Shown: positions 13,737 to 20,856 of the stretch, piece by piece
Layout of the letters: each line of letters opens with the position of its first letter
How positions within the stretch are numbered: the first letter of the stretch is position 1
Source of the DNA: CAYPCH01 sp964409165
GTDB taxonomy: Bacteria; Bacillota; Clostridia; Acetivibrionales; Acetivibrionaceae
Length of the DNA stretch: 20,856 nucleotides
Direction: 5' to 3'
Assembly (NCBI GenBank): GCA_964409165.1
Contig: CAYPCH010000064.1
Span: 1 to 20,856, forward strand
Program-made: the position numbers and the translations under genes
Notes under the pieces: model-generated
The model's database searches: none
Told to the model about the DNA's origin: nothing
What the model saw: the letters and a program-made list of their open reading frames with translations, nothing else

Positions 13737-14453
13737 CTATTCCCTAGCCACTTCAACAGCCTGTTTCAAATCCACATCACCGGTATATAAAGCCTTGCCT
13801 ACTATTACGCCTGACACACCGACATTTTTAAGGTTTCTGATATCATCAATGCTTTTGACTCCCCCCGATGCTATAACCTCAATATCCACAGAATTCACCA
13901 TATCCTCCATCGCTCTAAGGTTGGGTCCTTGCAGCATGCCATCTCTTGAAATATCAGTATATATTATGGTCTTGGCTCCTAAATCTTGCATCTTTTTAGC
14001 AAAGCCTACAGCTGTAAATTCACTGGTCTTTGCCCACCCTTCTATGGCAACCATACCATCTTTTGCATCTATTCCTATAACAACATTGTTCTCAAAAGTT
14101 TTCACTGCACGCTTGACAAGCTCTGGGTCTTTTACTGCAGAAGTTCCAAGAATCATACGCTCAATGCCTTTGCAAATCACAGTCTCTATCATTTCAATAG
14201 TTCTTATTCCTCCTCCAAGTTGAACAGGTATGCCCAGTTTTACGGCCATCTCACTGATAACAGCTATATTCTGGGCAACACCAGTCCTCGCACCATCAAG
14301 GTCTACAACATGCAGATACTGCGCCCCTAATTGTTCCCATTTAAGAGCCATTTCAACCGGGTCATCAGAATAAACAGTAACCTTGTCAAACTCGCCCTGC
14401 ACAAGTCTCACACATCTCCCGTCCTTAACATCGACTGCGGGATAAATAACCAT
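13737..14453 (-). CDS. hisA: ProFAR isomerase (phosphoribosylformimino-AICAR ribotide isomerase)
   Basis: Performs the Amadori rearrangement of ProFAR to PRFAR, step 4 of histidine synthesis. The 238-residue half-barrel-repeat TIM fold has D8 (IYPAVDVKDG) and D129 (GIDAKDG) as the expected catalytic pair. LGGGIRT and ASGGV form the phosphate loops, and IYTDISRDG is also typical. The sequence is clearly HisA rather than its paralogue HisF. I saw no feature of the dual HisA/TrpF (PriA) type beyond general similarity. The ATG follows TTGGAGGA. It lies between purC and hisF. Confidence 0.97.
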   Translation of the reverse strand: MVIYPAVDVKDGRCVRLVQGEFDKVTVYSDDPVEMALKWEQLGAQYLHVVDLDGARTGVAQNIAVISEMAVKLGIPVQLGGGIRTIEMIETVICKGIERMILGTSAVKDPELVKRAVKTFENNVVIGIDAKDGMVAIEGWAKTSEFTAVGFAKKMQDLGAKTIIYTDISRDGMLQGPNLRAMEDMVNSVDIEVIASGGVKSIDDIRNLKNVGVSGVIVGKALYTGDVDLKQAVEVARE

Positions 14454-14548
14454 AACAAAATTCCTCCAAATCCATATTCAAATTAAAACATCCGTGCAAA
14501 ATTGCCCACTTGATAATCAATTATTGCAATCAATGCTTATCACTCCGC

Positions 14549-15430
14549 TCACAGCCTTTTGCCTGTCAATCTCTCAAATGCTTCGATATATTTAAGCTCC
14601 GTCTTTTTAACAACATCTTCAGGAAGTCTTGGAGCTGGAGGCTTCTTATCCCAGTCAATTGTTTCAAGGTATTCCCTCACAAACTGTTTATCAAAGCTCT
14701 TCTGTGCCCTTCCCGGTTCATAATCGTTCATATCCCAGAAGCGGGAAGAATCGGGCGTGAACATTTCATCCCCAACCACAAGCTTGCCGTCCATAATACC
14801 AAATTCAAACTTGGTATCTGCAAGAATGATTCCTTTGCTCTCTGCATACTGGCTTGCCTTTTTATATAACTCTATACTTACATCTTTAAGCTGGTTTGCA
14901 ATTTCAGCCCCTATCCTGTCACATAACACTTCAAAACTCACATTTTCATCGTGCCCTTCCATTGCCTTGGTGGAAGGGGTAAATATAGGCTCAGGTAGTT
15001 TATCTGCCTGCCTTAAACCTTCCGGAAGCTTTATACCGCAAATACTTCCGGTCTTTTTATAATCCTTCAGACCCGAACCTTCGAGATAGCCTCTAACTAT
15101 ACATTCAGCTTCAACCATCTTGATCTTCCTTACAAGCATTGATCTTCCCTGCAACTCTTCCTTAAACTTCAAAAGTCCTTCGGGGTAATGGCTTACATCA
15201 GTAGTAATAACATGATTGCCTATTACATCTTTAGTATAGTTGAACCAGAACTCGGATATACTGTTTAAAACATTTCCCTTGTTTGGAATAAGGTCGTCGA
15301 AAACTACATCGAAAGCGGATAGCCTGTCAGTGACCACAATAAGAAGCTTGTCTTGAAGATCATATACATTTCTGACTTTTCCTTTAATATAAACTGGTAA
15401 ATCTATAAAATCCGTATTGTTTATAAGCAT
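14549..15430 (-). CDS. purC: SAICAR synthetase, long form
   Basis: ATP-dependent ligation of aspartate to CAIR, giving SAICAR in purine synthesis. The 293-residue product is longer than the roughly 240 residues of the E. coli or B. subtilis enzyme. It has the yeast-Ade1-like pattern: GKVRNVYDL, VVTDRLSAFDVVF, ECIVRGYLEGSG, PIFTPSTKAMEGHDENVSF and ILADTKFEFG. It sits between hisB and hisA, where hisH is commonly found. SAICAR is one step from AICAR, the by-product of HisF, so the placement makes metabolic sense. The ribosome-binding site before the ATG is modest (GTAGGA). Being outside a pur operon is unusual. The enzyme identity is very secure. Confidence 0.97.
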   Translation of the reverse strand: MLINNTDFIDLPVYIKGKVRNVYDLQDKLLIVVTDRLSAFDVVFDDLIPNKGNVLNSISEFWFNYTKDVIGNHVITTDVSHYPEGLLKFKEELQGRSMLVRKIKMVEAECIVRGYLEGSGLKDYKKTGSICGIKLPEGLRQADKLPEPIFTPSTKAMEGHDENVSFEVLCDRIGAEIANQLKDVSIELYKKASQYAESKGIILADTKFEFGIMDGKLVVGDEMFTPDSSRFWDMNDYEPGRAQKSFDKQFVREYLETIDWDKKPPAPRLPEDVVKKTELKYIEAFERLTGKRL

Positions 15431-15500
15431 ATCAATTCCTACTCTCCCATCTTTACAACACTATTATTCATTATTTTTCAAAAACGCAACAACTTTTTAT

Positions 15501-16088
15501 TCAAATTGTACCTTTTGTAGACATCACACCATCAATTCTGCTGTCCATCTGTGAAGCCTCGTCCAATGCCCTTCCAAAAGCCTTGAAAACAGCCTCAATA
15601 ATATGGTGTGTATTGCTTCCGTACAATACCTTTACGTGAAGGTTCATGCCAGAATTAAAGGAAACAGCCCTGAAGAATTCCTCAAACAGCTCGGTTTCCA
15701 TATTTCCTGCCTTCTCACACCCGAACACGGCATCAAACACCAGAAACGGTCTTCCTCCAAGGTCGAGAGAAACCAGCGCAAGGGCTTCGTCCATAGGAAC
15801 ATATGAAGCACCATATCTTTTGATTGACTTCTTATCTCCAAGAGCCTCTCTTAAAACCTGCCCAAGTACAATTCCCACATCTTCTACAGTATGATGGGCA
15901 TCAACCTCAAGGTCTCCCTCCGCCTTCACAGTAAGATCAAACAACCCATGTCTGGCAAAAAGATTCAACATATGGTCAAAAAACCCTATACCCGTATTTA
16001 TATCAGACTTGCCTGTACCGTCAATACATATTTTTAAGGATATATCTGTCTCATTAGTTTTTCTTGTAATTTCAGCTTTTCTGCTCAT
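15501..16088 (-). CDS. hisB: Imidazoleglycerol-phosphate dehydratase
   Basis: Manganese-dependent dehydration of imidazole glycerol phosphate to imidazole acetol phosphate. The 195-residue monofunctional form carries the two metal-binding signatures HHTVEDVGIVLGQ (65-77) and HHIIEAVFKAFGRAL (161-175), plus the early GIGFFDHML. There is no histidinol-phosphatase domain as in enterobacterial HisB, so that step must be encoded elsewhere. The ATG follows GGAGGC. A 141-bp gap from hisC holds a possible internal promoter. Confidence 0.98.
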   Translation of the reverse strand: MSRKAEITRKTNETDISLKICIDGTGKSDINTGIGFFDHMLNLFARHGLFDLTVKAEGDLEVDAHHTVEDVGIVLGQVLREALGDKKSIKRYGASYVPMDEALALVSLDLGGRPFLVFDAVFGCEKAGNMETELFEEFFRAVSFNSGMNLHVKVLYGSNTHHIIEAVFKAFGRALDEASQMDSRIDGVMSTKGTI

Positions 16089-16169
16089 CAGATTGCCTCC
16101 ATATTAAAACTCTTTATTGATAAAAACACTGCACAATATTAAAGAAGCTGTCTTTATCTTGCTCAATAT

Positions 16170-16178
16170 ATTATAACA
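16170..16178 (-). promoter_or_regulatory. Possible internal extended -10 promoter before hisB
   Basis: TGTTATAAT on the minus strand gives a TATAAT box with the upstream TG of extended -10 promoters. No good -35 hexamer is present. It lies in the longest gap inside the his operon (141 bp), about 82 bases before the hisB start, and could boost the distal genes. Confidence 0.35.
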
Positions 16179-16229
16179 AATCGACTTATAATAAGTATAT
16201 ATAAATCTCAAAAATGTTTTGCTTTAATG

Positions 16230-17303
16230 TTACGCACTTAAAACCGCTTTGAACTCTTCAAGCAATACATCATTCTGCTCCCTGTTACCTACGCTTATCC
16301 TTATGAAATCCTTTAAATGAACACTTTTGCCGTAGCTTCTGATTAGTATTCCTCTTTCCTTAAGAGCGGCAGATACTTTTAAAGCATCCGATACTCTCAT
16401 CAGTATAAAATTGGCCTTTGAAGGATAAGCGACTATTCCGTCAATTTTTTGAAGCTGGTTGAAAAGATAGTCCCTCTGCTCATTAAGGTATTTCACCCTT
16501 CCTGCCGTTTCTTCCCGCTCTTCAAGAACAGTTTTTGCAATCAACTGAGTAAGGGAGTTCAGGTTATAGGGAGCCTTTATTTTATTTATCTCGTTGGCAA
16601 ACGCCCTTCCGCTTATGGAATAGCCGCATCTTAATCCTGCAAGACCATAAGCTTTTGAAAATGAACGAAGTACAACAACATTATCGTATTTTGCAGTAAG
16701 GGGAATTGCCGTTTCCCCTGAAAACTCGGCATATGCCTCATCCACAACAACAACCGAACGGTTGCATTCAGTTGCAATTTTCTCTATGTCGTAAATATCC
16801 ATGGTGTTTCCCGTAGGGTTGTTAGGCACACAAAGGAATATCACTTTTGCCCTCTCTTTATTTGCCTTATGTATGAATTCATCGGCATCGTATCTGAAAC
16901 CTTTTTCACTGCTCAATACAATTTCAACGGGAATACATCCGGCTATAAGCGAATTCACTCTGTACATATCAAAGGAAGGTGCAGGATAAATAATCCTGTC
17001 GCCCCTGTCTGCAAAAACGTCCACTATTATCTTTATCAATTCATTCGAGCCTGTACCCGCAATAATTCCTTCACTGTCAACATTCCAGAAATCGGCAAGG
17101 GATTTTCTCAGTTCAGTCGAATCAGAGTCCGGGTAAAGATTCATCTCAAAATTTCCGGCAAAATAATCTGCAAGCTTTTTTCTCACATTTTCCGACAGTC
17201 CAAAGGGACTTTCATTAGCATCAAGCTTTATCCTGAAGGGTACCTGATTTGATTTATAGGGTATAAAATCTTTAAGTCCGGGTCTTATCATGTCACTTAT
17301 CAT
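16230..17303 (-). CDS. hisC: Histidinol-phosphate aminotransferase
   Basis: PLP-dependent transamination of imidazole acetol phosphate to histidinol phosphate. From the chosen start the product has 357 residues. It has a fold-type I aminotransferase pattern: DANESPFG (28-35), GTGSNELI, VPNNPTG (159-165), VVDEAYAEF, and the PLP lysine K217 in RSFSKAYGLAGLRCGY. The frame opens nine codons earlier at a TTG (17330), but the site AAGGAGG (17313-17319) points to the ATG at 17303. That ATG lies one base after the hisD stop (TGACATG), suggesting translational coupling. Confidence 0.97.
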   Translation of the reverse strand: MISDMIRPGLKDFIPYKSNQVPFRIKLDANESPFGLSENVRKKLADYFAGNFEMNLYPDSDSTELRKSLADFWNVDSEGIIAGTGSNELIKIIVDVFADRGDRIIYPAPSFDMYRVNSLIAGCIPVEIVLSSEKGFRYDADEFIHKANKERAKVIFLCVPNNPTGNTMDIYDIEKIATECNRSVVVVDEAYAEFSGETAIPLTAKYDNVVVLRSFSKAYGLAGLRCGYSISGRAFANEINKIKAPYNLNSLTQLIAKTVLEEREETAGRVKYLNEQRDYLFNQLQKIDGIVAYPSKANFILMRVSDALKVSAALKERGILIRSYGKSVHLKDFIRISVGNREQNDVLLEEFKAVLSA

Positions 17304-17304
17304 G

Positions 17305-18615
17305 TCAAATATCCTCCTTTTTTTCTTCAAACCTTACCCTGATTGCATTGGCATGAGCTTTTAAGCCTTCAGCCTCTGCAAAGAGTATAACATCGTCCTT
17401 AATATCGCTGAGCGCTTTTTTTGAATAGGAAATCAGACTGCTTTTCTTTACAAAGTCGGATACATTTAAGGGCGAAAAGAACCTTGCAGTACCGCTTGTC
17501 GGAAGAACATGATTCGGTCCGGCAAAATAATCACCCAACGGCTCGGATGAATAATTCCCCAGAAAAATAGCTCCAGCATTTCTGATATATCCTAAAGTAT
17601 CAAAGGGATCCTTTACACAAAGCTCAAGGTGCTCCGGCGCAATTCTGTTTACAACCTTAACGGCACTTTCAATATCGTCCACAATCACCACTGCCCCAAA
17701 ATCCTCTATGGATTTTTGTGCTATTTCCTCCCTCGGGAGCAACCCAAGCTGCCTGTCAAGCTCAGTCTTTACCCTGTCGGCGATTACTTTGGAAGTGGTA
17801 ACAAGAATTGAAGATGACAGAATATCATGTTCTGCCTGAGAAAGAAGATCTGCAGCAACAAATGATGGTTCTGCCGTTTCATCGGCCACTACCATAATTT
17901 CACTCGGTCCTGCTATCATATCTATATCGCAGTATCCGTAAACCGTTCTTTTTGCCATTGCAACATATATATTCCCCGGTCCCACTATCTTATCTGCCTT
18001 AGGGATTGTTTCCGTTCCAAAAGCCAGTGAAGCTATGGCCTGCGCTCCACCAATCCTGTAAATTTCATCAACACCAGCTTCTCTTGCTGCAACCAGAATT
18101 GCAGGGTTAATCTTACCGTCACCCTTTCCGGGGGGCGTAACCATTATCAGTCTGTCAACTCCTGCCACCTTTGCGGGAAGGGCATTCATAAGAACCGATG
18201 AAGGATAAGCCGCCGTTCCTCCCGGAACATAAATACCCACTGTTTCAAGCGGTCTTAACAGTTGACCAAGAAACACCCCCTCATTCTCAGCGGTAAACCA
18301 GGAATTCTCTTTCTGCTTTTTATGGAACTCTTCTATATTCTCCTTGGCTCTTCTTATAACTTCTACAAGCTTTGAATCAACCTTGGTATACGCTTCTTCT
18401 ATTTCCTCTTGAGAAACCTTAAGCCTTGTAGCATCAAGCTCAACCTTGTCAAACATGGAGGTATATTTAATAACTGCCTTATCACCCTTTTCCCTTACAT
18501 CCCTGACAATGTCTTCAACACGCCTTAATACATCACCGTGTTCCATCTGGCTTCTTGAAGCAAGCTTTTCAAACAAATCACTATCTTTTCCCTGCCTTAA
18601 ATCTATTACCCTCAC
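17305..18615 (-). CDS. hisD: Histidinol dehydrogenase
   Basis: NAD- and zinc-dependent oxidation of histidinol to histidine, the last two steps of the pathway. From the preferred GTG start at 18615 the protein has 436 residues beginning MRVIDLRQ, the usual family beginning. Motifs include YVPGGTAAYPSSVLMNALPA, IDMIAGPSEIMVVAD, LLSQAEHDILSSS, RIAPEHLEL and GPNHVLPTSGTARF, which contain the zinc ligands and catalytic Glu-His. An ATG 13 codons earlier would run into hisG and has no ribosome-binding site. GAGGTGA, overlapping the hisG stop, serves the GTG. Confidence 0.97.
   Translation of the reverse strand: MRVIDLRQGKDSDLFEKLASRSQMEHGDVLRRVEDIVRDVREKGDKAVIKYTSMFDKVELDATRLKVSQEEIEEAYTKVDSKLVEVIRRAKENIEEFHKKQKENSWFTAENEGVFLGQLLRPLETVGIYVPGGTAAYPSSVLMNALPAKVAGVDRLIMVTPPGKGDGKINPAILVAAREAGVDEIYRIGGAQAIASLAFGTETIPKADKIVGPGNIYVAMAKRTVYGYCDIDMIAGPSEIMVVADETAEPSFVAADLLSQAEHDILSSSILVTTSKVIADRVKTELDRQLGLLPREEIAQKSIEDFGAVVIVDDIESAVKVVNRIAPEHLELCVKDPFDTLGYIRNAGAIFLGNYSSEPLGDYFAGPNHVLPTSGTARFFSPLNVSDFVKKSSLISYSKKALSDIKDDVILFAEAEGLKAHANAIRVRFEEKKEDI
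17313..17319 (-). promoter_or_regulatory. Ribosome-binding site that fixes the hisC start
   Basis: AAGGAGG on the minus strand, nine bases before the ATG at 17303. It lies within the final codons of hisD, so hisC translation is probably coupled to hisD. Confidence 0.85.
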
Positions 18616-18622
18616 TCTAGGC

Positions 18623-18629
18623 TCACCTC
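18623..18629 (-). promoter_or_regulatory. Ribosome-binding site that fixes the hisD start
   Basis: GAGGTGA on the minus strand overlaps the hisG stop codon. It lies seven bases before the GTG at 18615, supporting that start over the earlier ATG at 18654. Confidence 0.75.
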
Positions 18630-19264
18630 TTTTCCAACTCTTTCCTGATTCCATCTATGATTTTATTTATTCTCTCGCTTTCCATTTTCATACTTACTCT
18701 ATTTACTACAAGCCTCGCACTTATATCCGCAATAGTATCCAACACCACCAGACCATTTTCTTTAAGCGTCCTCCCGCTTTCAACCAGATCCACAATCATC
18801 TCGGAAAGACCCACCAAAGGCGCAAGCTCCACTGATCCGTTAAGTTTAATTACTTCAATTGATTCTCTTCTCTTATGCTCAAAGTATTCCCTTGCAATTC
18901 GCGGATATTTTGTAGCCACCCTTTTATTATTAAGTCTATCCAACTTACCCTGAAGTTCTGCAGGTCCGGCGACCACCATTCTGCAAGCTGCAAACCCGAG
19001 ATTTAAAACCTCGTAAAGATTTCTTCCTTCTTCCAATAGTGTATCCTTGCCTACAATCCCTATGTCGGCAGCTCCGTACTCCACATATGTAGGCACATCA
19101 CTTGGTTTTGCAAGAAAAAACTTGATTTTGTTTTTCTCATCCCTCAAAACAAGCTTTCTCGATGAACCTTTAAGTTCTGTGCAGTCAATCCCGATTGCTT
19201 CAAACAACTCTACCGATAGTTCGGTGAGTCTGCCTTTCGACAGTGCCACAGTCAAGTATCTCAT
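18623..19264 (-). CDS. hisG: ATP phosphoribosyltransferase, short form
   Basis: First committed step of histidine synthesis, joining ATP and PRPP into phosphoribosyl-ATP. The 213-residue product is the short HisG type, lacking the C-terminal histidine-binding regulatory domain, and works with HisZ. It shows LTVALSKGRL at the N-terminus, GAADIGIVGKD, and a PRPP-binding region with DLVESGRTLKENGL. The ATG overlaps the hisZ stop as ATGA, and GAGGAGGTG precedes it, so the two subunits are translationally coupled. Histidine feedback should act through HisZ, as known for this complex. Confidence 0.98.
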   Translation of the reverse strand: MRYLTVALSKGRLTELSVELFEAIGIDCTELKGSSRKLVLRDEKNKIKFFLAKPSDVPTYVEYGAADIGIVGKDTLLEEGRNLYEVLNLGFAACRMVVAGPAELQGKLDRLNNKRVATKYPRIAREYFEHKRRESIEVIKLNGSVELAPLVGLSEMIVDLVESGRTLKENGLVVLDTIADISARLVVNRVSMKMESERINKIIDGIRKELEKR

Positions 19265-20529
19265 AAAGCACCTCCTCTGTTTAAAAGCTCGCTTACCGTT
19301 ACAGTATTGGTTTCTCCGCTATTAATATCATGTATATCTATTCTCTCACTGTCTGCAACATGCAAAATTCCACCTATACCTTTGTATATGGCATACCTCT
19401 TCATTTCATCAATGCCAGCTCCCGTTATATCTATTTCAACTGTAAGCCCCTGTTTTCTCAAAACCTCACACAGCTCAAAGGCTGTCTTTCTTCCTTCTTT
19501 TCCATAGCATACAAGGCTGTCTGTTACAGGCTTTGGAATTTCAATTTTCTGCCTGTCAAGAGCCATCATAATCATGTTTATTCCCAATGAAAACCCGGTG
19601 GCTGGACTAGCTTTACCGAATTTTTCAACTAGCCTGTCATATCTTCCACCACTTAATATGGGAAATCCCACACCGTACGTAAAACCCCTGAAGATGGTTC
19701 CGGTATAGTAATTAAGGCTTTGAACCATACCTAAGTCAACCGAAACATATTTTGAAAATCCATAGTCATCAATTACCTCAAGTACGCTCCTCAGGTTTTC
19801 CAGCGCATTAATGGAACGATTGTTGATAGGATACTTTTTTACCCTGTCAATTACATCAACGGAACCAAAAAGTCCGGGGAGACTTAAAATGAGCTCCTTC
19901 AGATCATCTTTTATATTATGGGACTTAACAAGCTCTTCAATACCGACATAATCCTTGCTGTCTATAAGTACTCTCATCTGTTCTGTTTCATCGCAGGACA
20001 ATCCTGTTTCCTCCATAAGACCTTTAAAGAATTCCACCTGCCCGATGTCAAGCTGGAAGCTTTCGAGACCGCACGCTTTGACTGCATCTATTGCAGTTGC
20101 AATAACTTCAGCATCTGCTTCAGGAGAGTTTATACCCACTATCTCAACACCCGCTTGGGTGTACTCCTTCTGCTTTCCTCCTCCAAGCTCATTATATTTA
20201 AAGGAGTTTCCCATGTATGAAAGCTTTAGAGGATGGTTTACCTCCTTGAATTTTGTAGCGGCAACCCTTGCTATGGGTATTGTTATTTCCGGTCTTAAAA
20301 CCAGAATTCTTCCCTGTTCATCAAAAAACTTGAACATCGTTTCCTGGGGTGCAATATCATCCTCTGAAGAAAACACATCGTAAAACTCTACTGTAGGAGT
20401 CTCAACTTCATAGTAACCGTGACTTAAAAATATATTTCTTACCTTTTCTTCTAGTTTTCTTTTGCCAAAACACTCGTCTGCTAAAATGTCCTGAATACCT
20501 TCAGGAGTGTATATTTTCCACTTTCCCAA
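19261..20529 (-). CDS. hisZ: ATP phosphoribosyltransferase regulatory subunit
   Basis: Catalytically inactive histidyl-tRNA-synthetase paralogue that activates short HisG and mediates histidine feedback. The product has 422 residues from a TTG at 20529, or 425 from the GTG at 20538. It shows class II-type motifs: TPEGIQDILADE, RPEITIPIARV, LNYYTGTIFRGFTYG and GGRYDRL. It lacks the anticodon-binding domain sequence expected of HisS, and its place directly before hisG supports HisZ. The site GAGGTG (20536-20541) is six bases from the TTG but overlaps the GTG, so the TTG is preferred. First gene of the his operon. Confidence 0.95.
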   Translation of the reverse strand: MGKWKIYTPEGIQDILADECFGKRKLEEKVRNIFLSHGYYEVETPTVEFYDVFSSEDDIAPQETMFKFFDEQGRILVLRPEITIPIARVAATKFKEVNHPLKLSYMGNSFKYNELGGGKQKEYTQAGVEIVGINSPEADAEVIATAIDAVKACGLESFQLDIGQVEFFKGLMEETGLSCDETEQMRVLIDSKDYVGIEELVKSHNIKDDLKELILSLPGLFGSVDVIDRVKKYPINNRSINALENLRSVLEVIDDYGFSKYVSVDLGMVQSLNYYTGTIFRGFTYGVGFPILSGGRYDRLVEKFGKASPATGFSLGINMIMMALDRQKIEIPKPVTDSLVCYGKEGRKTAFELCEVLRKQGLTVEIDITGAGIDEMKRYAIYKGIGGILHVADSERIDIHDINSGETNTVTVSELLNRGGAL

Positions 20530-20535
20530 ATCCAG

Positions 20536-20541
20536 CACCTC
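20536..20541 (-). promoter_or_regulatory. Ribosome-binding site that decides the hisZ start
   Basis: GAGGTG on the minus strand lies six bases before the TTG at 20529. The alternative GTG at 20538 is part of this site, so it cannot use it. Confidence 0.65.
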
Positions 20542-20589
20542 GCTTTATTGCTTTATCATATTAAATTGCTAAATCAATGAATTAAATTA

Positions 20590-20618
20590 ATTATAAGGTA
20601 GAATGTATACTTTGTCAA
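20590..20618 (-). promoter_or_regulatory. Consensus vegetative promoter of the his operon
   Basis: TTGACA (20613-20618) and TATAAT (20590-20595) on the minus strand are separated by 17 bases. The start point should be near 20583, leaving a leader of about 55 bases before hisZ. That is too short for a T-box leader. The -35 box begins four bases after the stop codon of the transposase remnant. Confidence 0.88.
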
Positions 20619-20621
20619 CAT

Positions 20622-20795
20622 TTAATTCTTTTTTATGCTTTTTGCTTTGTTAACTTTTTTTATTCCAAAAGACTCATCCAATCCACTATTTACTCTCTCT
20701 ACAGAAGTTCTAAGCTTATAAAACTTCTCAAACATATAGCTTGCTTGATCTATAGGTGTGAATATTCTTCGTTCTTCTTCTAGTTTAATTCTCAT
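20622..20795 (-). pseudogene. Transposase C-terminal remnant
   Basis: A 57-codon frame from ATG to TAA reads MRIKLEEERRIFTPIDQASY...FYKLRTSVERVNSGLDESFG. The segment YKLRTSVERVNSxLDxxFG resembles, from memory, the conserved C-terminal DDE region of IS4/IS1182-like transposases (the E of the DDE triad lies in the RTSVERVNS-type motif). After that the sequence degrades into a lysine-rich tail instead of the usual C-terminus. An in-frame TGA lies two codons upstream of the ATG, and there is no ribosome-binding site. It is a dead fragment of an insertion sequence immediately upstream of the his promoter. The remaining 20796-20856 shows no clear feature. Confidence 0.55.
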
Positions 20796-20856
20796 TCCTG
20801 CTCAAAGCTGCTGAAAAAGTCATCCGCATGACAACCCCAAAAGAATCTAAATAATA

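Noticed and set aside
13633..14223. Plus-strand open frame (196 codons) across hisF and hisA
   Set aside because: It runs antisense through two secure genes and the gap between them, with no ribosome-binding site and a shadow-like composition.
20530..20620. T-box leader for the his operon
   Set aside because: The leader from the consensus promoter to hisZ is only about 55 bases, far shorter than any T-box.
1..20856. CRISPR arrays, toxin-antitoxin pairs, prophage or defence cassettes
   Set aside because: No regularly spaced repeats or recognisable genes of these types were found. The repeats present are few and irregularly placed.

Overview
The window looks like chromosomal DNA from a low-GC, Gram-positive, cellulosome-forming clostridium close to the Acetivibrio (Clostridium) thermocellus group. 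The reasons are AT-rich intergenic DNA, strong GGAGG-type ribosome-binding sites, a CIRCE/groESL heat-shock operon, a short-form HisG paired with HisZ, and a secreted glycoside hydrolase ending in a type I dockerin. Every convincing gene is on the minus strand, so transcription runs from high to low coordinates. The species call is an inference.

Region by region, in transcription order. (1) 20856-20530: a 57-codon transposase remnant, then a consensus promoter (TTGACA, 17 nt, TATAAT). (2) 20529-11085: a compact histidine operon, hisZ-hisG-hisD-hisC-hisB-purC-hisA-hisF-hisIE, followed by an AlbA_2/HATPase-type putative regulator. purC, a long yeast-Ade1-like form, lies between hisB and hisA where hisH is usually found. 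No hisH is present in the window. (3) 11084-9021: a solitary secreted GH5 beta-mannanase with CBM32 and dockerin, a repeat-rich upstream region, and a structured 3' region ending in a terminator. (4) 9020-8613: stacked bidirectional hairpins that insulate the mannanase from groES, then an AT-rich promoter region and a perfect CIRCE operator. (5) 8612-6470: groES-groEL and a strong terminator. (6) 6469-3812: a DUF6106-like small membrane protein with its own terminator, then a membrane-anchored GH18-type protein with copper-amine-oxidase-N-like and SH3-like domains. (7) 3722-2682: an unrecognised gene broken by a 100-N gap and a probable homopolymer error. (8) 2528-35: a consensus promoter overlapping a 15-bp palindrome, a long leader, greA, a hairpin-rich intergenic region, and lysS.

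Functionally the window is mostly housekeeping: histidine synthesis tied to purines through AICAR/SAICAR, protein folding, transcript cleavage and lysyl-tRNA charging. One polysaccharide-degrading gene sits among these. The noncoding DNA is the least explained part. It holds a four-copy hairpin family near 1.6, 2.4, 6.3 and 6.4 kb, a two-hairpin element present at 1.65 and 8.9 kb in opposite orientation, mutually exclusive pairings upstream of lysS, a folded element after the mannanase stop, and clustered TAATGTT motifs upstream of the mannanase. I saw no CRISPR array, tRNA, rRNA or defence cassette, and no clearly novel multi-gene system.
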